From JABGPL01 sp964387885 (GTDB taxonomy: Bacteria > Electryoneota > AABM5-125-24 > Hatepunaeales > Hatepunaeaceae), in assembly GCA_964387885.1 (NCBI GenBank), contig CAYLYZ010000016.1, forward strand, positions 4,651-68,650: DNA of 64,000 nucleotides, given 5' to 3'. This document shows, piece by piece, positions 7,588-16,505 of the stretch. The notes beneath the pieces were generated by a model that ran no database searches, was not told the DNA's origin, and saw only the letters and a list, made by a program, of their open reading frames with translations. A program made the translations under genes and the position numbers. Positions within the stretch are counted from its first letter, which is position 1; the number at the start of each line of letters is the position of its first letter.

Positions 7588-9642
7588 TTGACATTTTTAT
7601 ATTCAGTATTCATCCCTGCACTCGCAGCTGCAACTATCCCGGTTTTGTTGCATTTGCTAAGCAGAAGACGATTGCCACTGATTTCTTTCTCAACACTTGA
7701 ATTCCTTCAGAAACTCCAGAAAAAGAAATCGCGACGTGTTCAGATAAAACAGTTAATCCTGCTTATAATCCGGACTCTGGCTATAATTGCACTCGTTCTT
7801 GTTTTTGCAAGACCTGCTCTGCGAGGTAATCAAGCTGGTGCAGGCTCAGCCGCAGCGGTTGAGATTGCGCTTGTAGTAGATAACAGTCTTAATTCAGCAA
7901 CTGAAACCAGAGATGGACAGATCATTCGTCTTACTACTAATAGAGTCCAGAACCTATTTGAACTCTGCGGACCTAATGATCGGATCACTCTGATCCCTAC
8001 TGCACAGCCATTCCGAAGGATTTCTGTTGGATCAGGACAAATAGACCTGCTTCGAGACCGACTCGAGAACCTGACGCATGGATTTTGGTCACCTCAACTC
8101 ACTGACACTCGATCGCAAATAGATTCTCTCTTATCCGAAACTCCCAGGTTTAATCGCGAGGTCTTTTTTATAGGTGGTTTCTATTCCTCCGAATGGGATT
8201 CACTTGATTTGAGCCAGCCCGGAGAAACCGAACGACGTTACCTGATCCCGATCGGACCTGATAATAATCCAAATCTTTCGGTTGACGACATTACTGTTGG
8301 AAATGCTATTTTGCAGCATAACCGACCGGTGGAGCTAAACGCAGCTCTAAGTAATCACTCATCAAAATCGATCGAGAATGCCCTTGTAAGTGTTTACCTC
8401 GAAGGTGAGAGAGTTGCTCAAAGCTCGGTCAATATCCCCGGTAATGGAACAATAATCAGGGACTTTGCCATTGTGCCCGATAAATCAGGGAAACTTGCGT
8501 GTTCGGTAAAATGGGAGAATATTGATCCATTCAAACCCGATGACAGATTGTGGACCATTCTGGATATCCCTGACAGTTTAAGAGTCCTGGCAATCGCTCC
8601 AAAGAATGTCTCAAGAGTAATTGTTAACGCTGCCTTATCTGCTTCTGAAGCCAATTTTGTTCAGTTAACATGGGCAGATCCCGTTAAATGGGAAACGATG
8701 TCACTTGCCGGTTTTGATGCCGTCTTGATGATCGGTCTCAAAACTGCCTCTGCAGGAGCATCGGAGCGAATCACCGAGTTTATCAAACGGGGAGGCGGTG
8801 CAGTAATCTTCCAAAACCCAGAAGCTGATCTTGCAGGTCTCAGTCGTGGATTATGGAACAAACTTGGATTTTCCGGAGCAAAAGGTTTAAATGTTGGTGA
8901 ACCCACAGGATGGGGAAACATTGACCTTGAGCATCCAATTTTTAACGGTGTGTTTGATGATAAAGGAGCACCCCGCACTCCTCTATTCGATTTCTCTGTA
9001 GACTTGGCAGTTGGAAAAAACGATCAAATCGTGATCCCTCTTTCGAGTGGAAAGCCATTCCTCATGGAAAGGCAAGTAAGTCGTGGACGAGTTATGATGT
9101 TTTCCGTCCCTGTTGATCCGTCAAGCAGCAATTTCGTCTACAGCGGTATATTCGCACCCTTATTGCTTAGATCACTTAGTTATGTCGCATCGGGAACAGG
9201 CAATGGATCATTGGAATGGGAAACCGGGAAATCATATAAAGTAATTCTACCGCTTTCAAATGCACAGAATATCCAAATGTCCGTGCCCAACGGAGACCAG
9301 GAAGAGCTTATCCCACGCCCTGTTGTCGGAGGTGTTGAGTATGAAATCGGCAGGATTGCATTACCGGGAATTTACGATCTGAAGATTGGAAAACGCATCA
9401 TTGCACGGTATGCAGCAAATATCCCGGCCAACCAATCTGATTTAAAGAGAAGAAACATTGATGATATTGCGGAACGACTTGAAAACTGCGCGATAATCTC
9501 ACCCGAAAATGAAAACCTGTCAGAGACCATCAAACAGGCACGATTTGGACGTGAAATATGGTCTCAGATTGCAGCGATTTTTATTGCTTTACTCGCTGTT
9601 GAATCGGTTTTAGGCCGGTCCGGTAATCGTGAAGAAGAATAA
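7588..9642 (+). CDS. BatA-like membrane protein with VWA domain
   Basis: A 684-residue protein starting with the BatA/aerotolerance N-terminal domain: IPALAAATIPVLLHLLSRRR, a basic stretch, and a second membrane helix LILLIIRTLAIIALVLVFARPALRG. A von Willebrand A-like domain follows (VEIALVVDNSLN near residues 90-101). Its metal site reads DNSLN, whereas the usual MIDAS is DxSxS, so metal binding may be weak or lost. A glutamine-amidotransferase-like region (GFDAVLMIGL...GGGAVIFQNPEADL) follows, and one membrane helix lies at the C-terminus. The start is TTG at 7588. Bat proteins usually sit with MoxR ATPases, but no MoxR is nearby. A strong terminator follows at 9706. Confidence 0.75.
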   Translation: MTFLYSVFIPALAAATIPVLLHLLSRRRLPLISFSTLEFLQKLQKKKSRRVQIKQLILLIIRTLAIIALVLVFARPALRGNQAGAGSAAAVEIALVVDNSLNSATETRDGQIIRLTTNRVQNLFELCGPNDRITLIPTAQPFRRISVGSGQIDLLRDRLENLTHGFWSPQLTDTRSQIDSLLSETPRFNREVFFIGGFYSSEWDSLDLSQPGETERRYLIPIGPDNNPNLSVDDITVGNAILQHNRPVELNAALSNHSSKSIENALVSVYLEGERVAQSSVNIPGNGTIIRDFAIVPDKSGKLACSVKWENIDPFKPDDRLWTILDIPDSLRVLAIAPKNVSRVIVNAALSASEANFVQLTWADPVKWETMSLAGFDAVLMIGLKTASAGASERITEFIKRGGGAVIFQNPEADLAGLSRGLWNKLGFSGAKGLNVGEPTGWGNIDLEHPIFNGVFDDKGAPRTPLFDFSVDLAVGKNDQIVIPLSSGKPFLMERQVSRGRVMMFSVPVDPSSSNFVYSGIFAPLLLRSLSYVASGTGNGSLEWETGKSYKVILPLSNAQNIQMSVPNGDQEELIPRPVVGGVEYEIGRIALPGIYDLKIGKRIIARYAANIPANQSDLKRRNIDDIAERLENCAIISPENENLSETIKQARFGREIWSQIAAIFIALLAVESVLGRSGNREEE

Positions 9643-9705
9643 TGTTGTGATGTAAAATGTGTTTTATGCTTGGAACTAAAGGATTTGTAATATAAATTAT
9701 GTAGT

Positions 9706-9782
9706 ATGTCCCCGCCGAAAGTGGCTCGTATACCTCCAGTTGGAAGATACTTGAAGGTGTAAAGGCGGGGACATTCTTTTTT
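9706..9782 (+). terminator. rho-independent terminator with long loop
   Basis: ATGTCCCCGCC (9706-9716) pairs with GGCGGGGACAT (9764-9774) and is followed by TCTTTTTT. It ends the BatA-like transcript; because the next gene is on the other strand, it may act for both. Confidence 0.8.
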
Positions 9783-9801
9783 CACCTTCCTATTTTACCA
9801 G

Positions 9802-10434
9802 TCAAACAAACTCCGGCTCAATCAACTCATCCCCATCACGCAAGAAAACGATTCCAAGCATTATCTGAAATGCAATCATAAATACCAGACCCAATGGCAT
9901 TAGAATTATTGAAGCAAGACAAATTGAAGCTACAATCTGTGTATATGCCAATGGTTTCAGCAATCCGCTTAATCCCCGTTCGAGTTTCAATAGTTTTAAA
10001 CCGAATACAATACCAGCAACAGCTAACGGAATACTCAAAATAATCACCAATGATGTAAATATCACACTCAAGTTTATACTATCGGACGGAATTATTCCTA
10101 AAGTGTTCATTGTCCTGACGAACAATCCTATCGAGGTTAATATCATACTTCCGAAAATGATGAAAATAATCAATGTATCTACACGATGAAATTCATATCG
10201 TTCATTTAGCAACTGCTTAAAACGGAAGAACGCAAACAGGGTGATTGCAGTTTCTGCAATTGTAATAAACACATAAGGAATAATGAGTATACCGAGTTTT
10301 TCCGGTTTAATGTCCAACAACATTCCCATAATAATTTCCGGAAAAATCATAATTGCCCCAGTTATGGCCATCCATCCGGCTAATGTATATTTTGAGCTGT
10401 CTATCTCAGCTCGATCAAATGAATTGCTTTCCAT
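9802..10434 (-). CDS. six-helix membrane protein, paralogue of its neighbour
   Basis: A hydrophobic protein of 210 residues with about six predicted membrane helices. I do not recognise a family; the arrangement with a small XRE regulator recalls DUF2975/YoaS-YozG pairs. It is clearly related to the next upstream gene: both share an IPxAVxGIxFGxKLL segment and end in a short acidic tail finishing EFV. The ATG at 10434 is chosen because GAGGAG lies seven bases upstream; an earlier start at 10488 lacks this. It is the third gene of the XRE operon. Confidence 0.7.
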   Translation of the reverse strand: MESNSFDRAEIDSSKYTLAGWMAITGAIMIFPEIIMGMLLDIKPEKLGILIIPYVFITIAETAITLFAFFRFKQLLNERYEFHRVDTLIIFIIFGSMILTSIGLFVRTMNTLGIIPSDSINLSVIFTSLVIILSIPLAVAGIVFGLKLLKLERGLSGLLKPLAYTQIVASICLASIILMPLGLVFMIAFQIMLGIVFLRDGDELIEPEFV

Positions 10435-10505
10435 GCTAATACTCCTCAGACAAAGTTTCACATTTTTGGCAGTTAGCCAATAATACACGTAAACAGATTA
10501 GTGAA

Positions 10506-11147
10506 TTATACAAATTCAACTTCTCTCGGTTCTTCAATTCCCCGCATCAACAAAATTCCCAATAATAACATAAACGTCATGTTGAAAACAGCTGGAATAA
10601 CAAGAAATACTGCCGAGAGAAGAATCAATCCAAGCACCAGGGACTTAGAAATGAAAATGAATGCCATTGATTTCAGAAGAAGATTCACCTCACCTTTCAG
10701 ATTCAGCAGTTTTATCCCGAAAATGATTCCGATCACTGCCACTGGGATTGCCACACCAATAATTGTCAGGAATGAAACAACATCGGTTGTCATATTCAGT
10801 GTAACAAGAATTGTCATAAGCAGTGCAGTTGTGGTGAGTGCGAGTTCACCCAGGAGAACGAGTATTACAAGCGTATCAACTGTATTAGAACCAAAGGTTT
10901 TATCTATAAAGTTCTTGAACCTTATAAAGACAATAGTAGTTAGTATCATTTGGACCAGGCTCGTGGCGGATAGAACCATGGCAATGACTATAAAACTGGC
11001 TATGCCAAGGCCGATAACTCCAACCAGGATGATGTTTATACCGATAATACAGGCAGCAACAATCGACATATATCCTGCATTTGAGAATTTTCTCAGATCA
11101 GATTTTTCACGATTGCCCGTCGAAGCTGAAGCAGAATTTGGTCTCAT
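10506..11147 (-). CDS. six-helix membrane protein, second gene of XRE operon
   Basis: A 213-residue integral membrane protein with about six predicted helices (for example VAACIIGINIILVGVIGLGI and FLTIIGVAIPVAVIGIIFGI). It shares segment order and a C-terminal EFV with the following gene, so the two arose by duplication. AAGGAG lies eight bases before the ATG. It starts 16 bases after the XRE-like regulator gene. Function is unknown; pairing with a dedicated regulator suggests a stress or stationary-phase membrane response, as proposed for DUF2975 pairs. Confidence 0.7.
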   Translation of the reverse strand: MRPNSASASTGNREKSDLRKFSNAGYMSIVAACIIGINIILVGVIGLGIASFIVIAMVLSATSLVQMILTTIVFIRFKNFIDKTFGSNTVDTLVILVLLGELALTTTALLMTILVTLNMTTDVVSFLTIIGVAIPVAVIGIIFGIKLLNLKGEVNLLLKSMAFIFISKSLVLGLILLSAVFLVIPAVFNMTFMLLLGILLMRGIEEPREVEFV

Positions 11148-11162
11148 TATTCGATCTCCTTG

Positions 11163-11375
11163 TTAAACATAATCGGGAACATGTTCAAGAATATCCCCCG
11201 GTTGACATTCAAGTTCCCGGCAGATCGCATCAAGTGTGCTGAACCGAATCCCTTTTACGCGACCGGTCTTCAGCAGTGAGAGGTTGGTGATAGAGATTCC
11301 GATTCTTTCCGAAAGTTCAGTCAATCTCATCTTCTTTTTCACCAGCATCATATCGAGATTAATTTCAATAGCCAT
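11163..11375 (-). CDS. small XRE/Cro-type regulator (YozG-like)
   Basis: A 70-residue stand-alone helix-turn-helix protein. RLTELSERIGISITNLSLLKTG is a Cro/CI helix-turn-helix and RFSTLDAICRELECQPGDILEHV is the usual C-terminal half of YozG/YvaO-like regulators. It heads an operon with two membrane proteins. Its promoter -10 box ends six bases before the ATG, so transcription should begin at or next to the start codon and the mRNA is probably leaderless. Direct AACGTAAAAACGT repeats inside the promoter are candidate binding sites for its own product. Confidence 0.85.
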   Translation of the reverse strand: MAIEINLDMMLVKKKMRLTELSERIGISITNLSLLKTGRVKGIRFSTLDAICRELECQPGDILEHVPDYV

Positions 11376-11381
11376 ACGGAG

Positions 11382-11410
11382 AATATAAAATACGTTTTTA
11401 CGTTTGTCAA
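11382..11410 (-). promoter_or_regulatory. sigma-70-type promoter for the XRE operon, leaderless
   Basis: On the minus strand TTGACA (11405-11410) and TATATT (11382-11387) are separated by 17 bases containing AACGTAAAAACGT. Seven bases past the -10 box is the A of the ATG itself. Further upstream TTTTACGTTAAACAT repeats part of the same motif. Confidence 0.75.
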
Positions 11411-11463
11411 GGGATATTTTATGTTTAACGTAAAATTTTCAATTTTTACATAAAACTATCGTG

Positions 11464-11487
11464 CTGTCAGGTGCCCTCACCTGACAG
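11464..11487. repeat. single-arm TCAGGTG palindrome, copy 2
   Basis: CTGTCAGGTG CCCT CACCTGACAG is a near-perfect palindrome of the same family as 7502-7571, here with one arm. The rest of the 385-base interval 11376-11760 holds the XRE promoter and no gene that I can see. Confidence 0.7.
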
Positions 11488-11760
11488 TTGAATTTGTTAA
11501 TATTATAAACCTGAGACTCCAACTCCATCTGTGGCACGGTCAGCCATAATAAAAGAGGAATAGTTCAAAGTGTAGTTATTACCACAAACTGAAAGAAATC
11601 AATCCATACGCTGACCGTGAAATACACAGTTCAATCCCGGTCAGCTCAAGATGAGTAAGTCTCACAGATAACAACGCTTTCAAAATATAAAAAGACCCAG
11701 GCAATCAATAGCTGATCCGGCCACAAATTGAGGGGGAGGGGGGGAATGTACCAGAAATTA

Positions 11761-12933
11761 CTACCGAAACGCTTCAATCCCGGTAAGATCTGTTCCGACT
11801 ATGAGTTTATGAATATGATCAGTTCCTTCGTACGTGTACACTGATTCGAGATTAAGCATATGTCTTCCGGAGTGGAATTCGTAAGTAATCCCGGCTGCAC
11901 CGAGTATATCTCGTGCCTTTCTGGCTATTTCGAGGGCTTCTCGGCAATTATTATACTTAGCCATAGAAACCATCTGGTGAGTCAGTTTTCCTTCCTGCTT
12001 AAGTTGTCCAAGACGATACAGTAATAATTGGGCTTTGGTAATCTCGGTCGCCATTACCGTCAGTTTTTCCTGGACAAGTTGAAATGAGGCGATAGGTTTA
12101 TCAAACTGAATACGGGTTATTGCATACTGTCTCGCTTCATCAAAACAAGCCATTGCGGCACCTATTACTCCCCAGGCAATCCCATATCTCGCCTGGTTCA
12201 GGCATGTCAACGGAGCGGATAAACCCTTCGCTTCAGGCAGTATCGCACTGACAGGTATTTGACAATCATCGAAAACGAGCTCCGAAGTTACAGAAGCCCG
12301 AAGCGACCATTTCTTTTTCATTTCGGGAGCAGAGAATCCTGGAGAATCTTTCTCAACAATGAATCCGCGCACTTCACCATCAAGTTTAGCCCATACAATA
12401 GCGATATCAGCGAACGAACCGTTCGTGATCCACATCTTGGCACCATTGAGGATATATTCGTCACCAACTTTCTTCACCCTGGTGTTCATCCCACCCGGAT
12501 CAGAGCCGTGATTTGGACCGGTCAGTCCAAAACAACCTATCATCTCGCCTGCAGCAAGTTTGGGCAGATACTTCATTTTCTGTTCTTCCGATCCGAATCG
12601 GTAAATCGCATACATAGCAAGGCTGCTCTGAACTGAAGCAAATGAACGAATCCCACTGTCCCCCCGCTCAAGTTCCTGCAGCATTAAGCCATACGCTATC
12701 TGCGAAACACCGGCACCACCATATTCCTCGGGAAGTGTCGCGCCGAAAAGGCCAAGTTCTGCCATTTCCGGTATGAGGTCGAATGGGAATTTTCCCTCAT
12801 CAACGGATTGTCCGATAATCGGAATGACATTGTCGTCAACCCAGCCTCTGACCATATCCCGAATCATCCGTTCTTCTTCAGTCAGAAGGTCGTCGAGTCT
12901 GTAATAATCAAGGGCTGTGTATTTCTGGTTCAT
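11761..12933 (-). CDS. acyl-CoA dehydrogenase, glutaryl-CoA dehydrogenase-like
   Basis: A 390-residue FAD enzyme. LPEEYGGAGVSQIAYGLMLQELERGDSGIRSF, CFGLTGPNHGSDPGG (flavin binding), KMWITNGSFADIAIVWAK and the C-terminal catalytic-base segment VYTYEGTDHIHKLIVG are all present; the Glu of YEGT matches the catalytic Glu of glutaryl-CoA dehydrogenases (TYEGTHDIH). It probably oxidises glutaryl-CoA to crotonyl-CoA, the step joining lysine, tryptophan or benzoyl-CoA breakdown to beta-oxidation. The Arg that binds the substrate carboxylate cannot be confirmed by eye, so a plain short-chain acyl-CoA dehydrogenase remains possible. It is monocistronic. Confidence 0.85.
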   Translation of the reverse strand: MNQKYTALDYYRLDDLLTEEERMIRDMVRGWVDDNVIPIIGQSVDEGKFPFDLIPEMAELGLFGATLPEEYGGAGVSQIAYGLMLQELERGDSGIRSFASVQSSLAMYAIYRFGSEEQKMKYLPKLAAGEMIGCFGLTGPNHGSDPGGMNTRVKKVGDEYILNGAKMWITNGSFADIAIVWAKLDGEVRGFIVEKDSPGFSAPEMKKKWSLRASVTSELVFDDCQIPVSAILPEAKGLSAPLTCLNQARYGIAWGVIGAAMACFDEARQYAITRIQFDKPIASFQLVQEKLTVMATEITKAQLLLYRLGQLKQEGKLTHQMVSMAKYNNCREALEIARKARDILGAAGITYEFHSGRHMLNLESVYTYEGTDHIHKLIVGTDLTGIEAFR

Positions 12934-13154
12934 TTTTGTCGTCTTAAAGTTTGTTGTAGTTTATCAATTAAAATAGTACGACAAAAATCATTTCCGGGAT
13001 TGGAAAATTGGTGTAAGTGATTATAGTGAAGTCATTGATCGAAAGGAAGGGTATTTATTGATCGGGCACGACGCTCATGCCCTCTCTATCTTGCAAGGAT
13101 GTATCGGAAAACCATTATCCTCGTTATATCATCAAAGGCGCACGCCATGCGCCC

Positions 13155-14462
13155 CTACTTCGCTTCTTCCTCTTCACCTCCCTCAACCTTGATGAGGTAA
13201 TCAACAATAATCATCCCATCGCGAAACGTCCTGCCGAGGATTTTTACCTTATCCTCGAATCGTTTCAGTTCGTCGACTTCTTCCGGAGAGAAAGCTCGTG
13301 TACCTCGTACCCATTTAGTTTCAGCAAATTGAGCGATGCGTTCAGGAAGTTCATATAGCCGGATACGACGACTGGCGCTGATAAAAATCGCTTCCGGGAA
13401 CTGGCGTTTCATGCCCTCGAGCAAGATTGGATCGGTTATCAGGTCGACCTTGTTGAAAACGGTCAATTGCGGAGTCCGGTCAAGTTCGAGTTCCTTGACA
13501 ATTTCTTCGGTGCGAGTGTACTGTTCCTCCCAGTGTGGGTGGGCAAGGTCGATCACGTTTACCAGCAAATCAGCAGTCAGTGACTCCTCGAGAGTACTGC
13601 GAAATGATGCCAGTAAACCAACCGGTAATTTTCGGATAAAACCTACTGTATCGATAAGCAATGCTTTCTTTCCGGTCGGGAGATGCATTGCGCGGACTGT
13701 CGGATCGAGTGTGGCAAAGAGCAAGTCCTCAACGAAGACATTAGCATTCGTCAGGGCGTTAAGAATTGTCGATTTTCCGGCATTCGTATATCCGATTAAG
13801 GCTACCTTAAACAGGTCGTGACGTTTCTTTCGTCTATTAGCTCGAGCTTTTTCAATTTTTGCAAGTTCACGTTTAAGCTGAGTTGTTCGACGTTTGTTAA
13901 CCCTTCGATCGAGTTCAATCTGAGTTTCACCCGGACCTCGAGTTCCAATAGCACCTGATGTACCCCCGGCTCCACCCCCTGCCCCGCTGCTCCCGACAAC
14001 TTGACGCCCAAGATGCTGCCACCTTCCGGCGAGGCGCGGCGCCATGTATTCGAGCTGAGCAATTTCAACCTGGATTCGAGCTTCAACTGTCCTCGCCCGA
14101 GTTGCGAAGATATCGAGTATCAGCCCCGATCGGTCGATCACCGGACATTTGATCTGCTTCTCGAGGTTCCTGACCTGAGCCGGATTCAGGTCGTCATCGA
14201 AAACGATTATATCCGCTCCGAACAACGAAATCATATTCTTGAGCTCGTTAACCTTACCTTTCGCAAGAAAAGTTGATGCAGTCGGATTCCCCCTTGTCTG
14301 AACCAACCTCGCTTCAGGAACCCCACCCGCAGTATGTACGAGTTGTTCGAGTTCATCGAGGTTGTCATTAACCTCCCACAGGGGAGATCCCTTCCGCTGT
14401 ATCCCAACGAGGATGGCGGATTCGCGTTCTTTATTTTTGACTTCTATCATCTTGTCCGGCAT
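13155..14462 (-). CDS. hflX: GTPase HflX
   Basis: A 435-residue ribosome-associated GTPase. The N-terminal HflX domain includes NPTASTFLAKGKVNEL and IIVFDDDLNPAQVRNLE, followed by a glycine-rich linker GSSGAGGGAGG and TRGPGETQIELDRR. The G domain has G1 GYTNAGKST, G3 DTVGF and G4 NKVD. HflX splits stalled 70S ribosomes after heat or antibiotic stress. The acidic tail GGEEEEAK is normal. It appears monocistronic, with repeat-rich DNA upstream. Confidence 0.95.
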   Translation of the reverse strand: MPDKMIEVKNKERESAILVGIQRKGSPLWEVNDNLDELEQLVHTAGGVPEARLVQTRGNPTASTFLAKGKVNELKNMISLFGADIIVFDDDLNPAQVRNLEKQIKCPVIDRSGLILDIFATRARTVEARIQVEIAQLEYMAPRLAGRWQHLGRQVVGSSGAGGGAGGTSGAIGTRGPGETQIELDRRVNKRRTTQLKRELAKIEKARANRRKKRHDLFKVALIGYTNAGKSTILNALTNANVFVEDLLFATLDPTVRAMHLPTGKKALLIDTVGFIRKLPVGLLASFRSTLEESLTADLLVNVIDLAHPHWEEQYTRTEEIVKELELDRTPQLTVFNKVDLITDPILLEGMKRQFPEAIFISASRRIRLYELPERIAQFAETKWVRGTRAFSPEEVDELKRFEDKVKILGRTFRDGMIIVDYLIKVEGGEEEEAK

Positions 14463-14615
14463 GGATTAACTCGTATTTTCTTCACTACGAAATCGTATCT
14501 TTTCATTATACACAATGAAAACCTTGTAAACAAGGGAGTGTTTGGGTGCTGGGATATTCCAACAATCCGGGGAGTGCGGATATATTTATCCGCATGTTTT
14601 CTAAATCTTCAAGTA

Positions 14616-14679
14616 GTGTCAGGTGTCCTCGTCTGACGAAATAACAAAAGCTTAAGTGTCAGGTGAGGACACCTGACAC
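14616..14679. repeat. bipartite TCAGGTG palindromic element, copy 3
   Basis: Arm one GTGTCAGGTGTCCTCGTCTG (14616-14635, running to 14637) and arm two GTGTCAGGTGAGGAC...CTGACAC (14656-14679), separated by an A/T-rich spacer, match the layout at 7502 and 36705. Confidence 0.75.
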
Positions 14680-14780
14680 CACTCATTGGGCATTCGGACG
14701 ATCTCCTGCGCGGGAACGACGTGCTTCTGCAAGAGTTGAAAATATCAAAGAACCTGTCTTAGACTGTTGCCATTTTTCTT

Positions 14781-14811
14781 ATGGCAGACGTGGGCGTCTG
14801 CCAGCGCGATT
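14781..14811. repeat. TGGCAGACG palindrome, copy 1
   Basis: TGGCAGACG TGGG CGTCTGCCA followed by GCGCGATT. Other copies are at 21224-21256 and 45202-45233, each with the same GCGCGAT-type tail (one has ACGCGATT). Confidence 0.75.
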
Positions 14812-14879
14812 GCTGCAAACGAGAGGGCATCCCAGCATGAATGCGGTAGACGAGGGGGTTTGTCAGCATGATTATGGCA

Positions 14880-15125
14880 TTATCGAAATTTATGATATAT
14901 ACGTCTTTATTGTTGTCAATATACTACATTTCTCCCCAAAAGTCAAGTTTCATTGCAGTGCACAGGAAAGATCAGGGATAGCATAAATTATCGTCACATC
15001 GTCACACTATTGGCTGAAAGCACCTGTGGGTGGTGGATTGAGGGTGTGACGGAAATGTGACGGAAGTGATGAAACGGATATTCACAACGGATTAAGGGTA
15101 TTAAACGGATTTTTCGTCGTCGTGT
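14880..15125. repeat. local repeat A, first copy, with TGACG inverted repeats
   Basis: This segment is similar to 15562-15800 over most of its length (shared GATATATACGTCTT, AAAAGTCAAGTTTCA and ATTCACAACGGATT). Inside it CGTCACATCGTCACAC (14992-15007) is complementary to GTGTGACGGAAATGTGACG (15044-15062), so the centre can fold into a hairpin. Confidence 0.7.
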
Positions 15126-15151
15126 ATTTTTGTTTCATTTGAATATTCAGG

Positions 15152-15228
15152 GAGTCGTGGTCGGAAACTTTTTCCGACGGATTTTTCGATCAAATCACAA
15201 TTGATGTCCCAATGAGATTGCAACCAAC
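15152..15228. repeat. local repeat B, first copy
   Basis: Contains GGTCGGAAACTTTTTCCGAC, itself a palindrome, then GGATTTTTCGATCAAATC. It is similar to 15412-15485. Confidence 0.65.
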
Positions 15229-15411
15229 TTCCGTAAATCGTAGCCCGATGTCCTGAATCCGGGAGCTTGTAGTTTTTTGTGTTACAATTCCTTAGACCCA
15301 ACATCACGTCATTTCCACGAAGAGCCTGTCCTCGACCTAATCGGGGAAGGGAACCCAGAAAATACGCTCAACCTCTCCCCCTCGCTTGCGGGGGGGATTA
15401 AAGGGGGGGGA

Positions 15412-15485
15412 GTCGTAGGTCGGAAATTTTTTCCGACGGATTTTTCGATCAAATTACAATTTATGTCGAAATGAGATTGCGACAT
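15412..15485. repeat. local repeat B, second copy
   Basis: GGTCGGAAATTTTTTCCGAC and GGATTTTTCGATCAAATT repeat the segment at 15152-15228 with few changes, in the same orientation. Confidence 0.65.
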
Positions 15486-15561
15486 CCTTCCTGGATTCCT
15501 GCCTTCGCAGGAATGACGTAGTTTTACAAGAATTGAATATTTCAAAAGTCTCGGTGATGCC

Positions 15562-15800
15562 TAATTTGTGATATATACGTCTTCATGTTGTAAATATACA
15601 ACATTTCTCAGCAAAAGTCAAGTTTCACCGTAGTGCACTGTAAAGATCGGTGATAGCATAAAAATCGTCACTTCGTCACCCTTTTGGCGGAAAGCGGTTG
15701 TGGGTGGGGGATTGAGGTGGTGACGAAAGGGTGACGAAAGTGACGGAATGATGTATTCACAACGGATTCAACGGATTTGACTTCGTCGTGCTGCCCTTCG
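15562..15800. repeat. local repeat A, second copy
   Basis: Repeats 14880-15125. Its own arms CGTCACTTCGTCACCC (15666-15681) and GGGTGACGAAAGTGACG (15729-15745) are complementary apart from one extra base. Both arms differ from those of the first copy, yet pairing is retained. Confidence 0.7.
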
Positions 15801-15864
15801 TTCCGGTTAATTGATTTTTTCGTCGTGGTGTTGTGGTGAAGTGGTAAATTGGTACGGTCTCGAA

Positions 15865-15888
15865 AGGGCGAAAGATTTTTCGCCCCTA
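15865..15888. repeat. GTAG-type REP hairpin
   Basis: AGGGCGAAA GATT TTTCGCCC followed by CTAC, i.e. GTAG plus a GGGC...GCCC hairpin read on the minus strand. It lies just upstream of the GNAT gene. Confidence 0.7.
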
Positions 15889-15989
15889 CATTGCCTGGGT
15901 TAAGTAATTCACCAAATCCTGAGTTGTTAATTTACTACTTCACGATTATTATATTTATGGAAAAAACAAGAATCGTTCACAGGAGAAAC

Positions 15990-16505
15990 ATGACCATCAC
16001 GGAAACTGAAAGGCTGCTGATCCGTCAATTTGAATTGTCCGATGCAATCCCGATGCAGGGCGTGTTCTGTGATGAGGACGTGATGCAATTCAGCAGCGGG
16101 GTGAAAACTCAGGACTGGATAACGAAATGGATAAAATGTTGTTTTGAAGACTATAACACCAACCTCGGTGGTGGTCTATGGGCGGTGGTAGAAAAAAGCA
16201 GCGGTGACGTAATGGGATATTGCGGCTTGACATATTTCCCTGATATAGACGGTCAATCAGAAATCGAGATCGGGTTTCGACTTATTAAGAGGTGTTGGGG
16301 AAAAGGCTATGCGACTGAAGCAGCTTTGGCTGTCAGAGATGTAGCATTTAATCGTTATGAGGTTTCCAGATTAGTCGGTATGATAGATCCCAGAAATACA
16401 GCTTCAATTCGCGTAGCAGAGAAGCTGGGGATGGTGTTTGAAAAAGAAGTGATGATGCCGAATTATAGTCATCCCGACAAATTATTTGTTGTTAATAAAT
16501 CGTAG
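15990..16505 (+). CDS. GNAT acetyltransferase, RimJ/RimL type
   Basis: A 171-residue N-acetyltransferase. TERLLIRQFELSDAIPM is the usual N-terminus of RimJ/RimL-like proteins; GYCGLTYFPDIDGQSEIEIGFRLIKRCWGKGYATEAA contains the acetyl-CoA P-loop (RCWGKGYAT), and NTASIRVAEKLGMVFE is the C-terminal motif. It may acetylate a protein N-terminus or a small molecule. The ATG at 15990 is preferred because AGGAG lies six to ten bases upstream; an ATG at 15957 is in frame but has no ribosome site. No operon partner is evident. Confidence 0.85.
   Translation: MTITETERLLIRQFELSDAIPMQGVFCDEDVMQFSSGVKTQDWITKWIKCCFEDYNTNLGGGLWAVVEKSSGDVMGYCGLTYFPDIDGQSEIEIGFRLIKRCWGKGYATEAALAVRDVAFNRYEVSRLVGMIDPRNTASIRVAEKLGMVFEKEVMMPNYSHPDKLFVVNKS

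Larger units (their letters stand above)
14463..15848. other. long intergenic region filled with dispersed and local repeats
   Basis: About 1.4 kb with no gene that I can support. It holds a TCAGGTG bipartite element, a TGGCAGACG palindrome, and a nested local repeat A-B-B'-A' (14880-15125, 15152-15228, 15412-15485, 15562-15800). Open frames here read through palindromes and have no family resemblance. Confidence 0.7.

Noticed and set aside
10501..11166. Long plus-strand open frame opposite the XRE-operon membrane protein
   Set aside because: It is the antisense of a hydrophobic gene; the minus-strand frame has a ribosome site, membrane helices, a paralogue next door and operon context.
14663..14986. 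Plus-strand open frame upstream of hflX
   Set aside because: It reads through the TCAGGTG and TGGCAGACG palindromes with no family resemblance or ribosome site.
14992..15745. Strict base-pair covariation between the two A repeats
   Set aside because: The left arm pairs with different TGACG repeats in the two copies, so the changed positions are not in homologous columns. Only retained complementarity is claimed.
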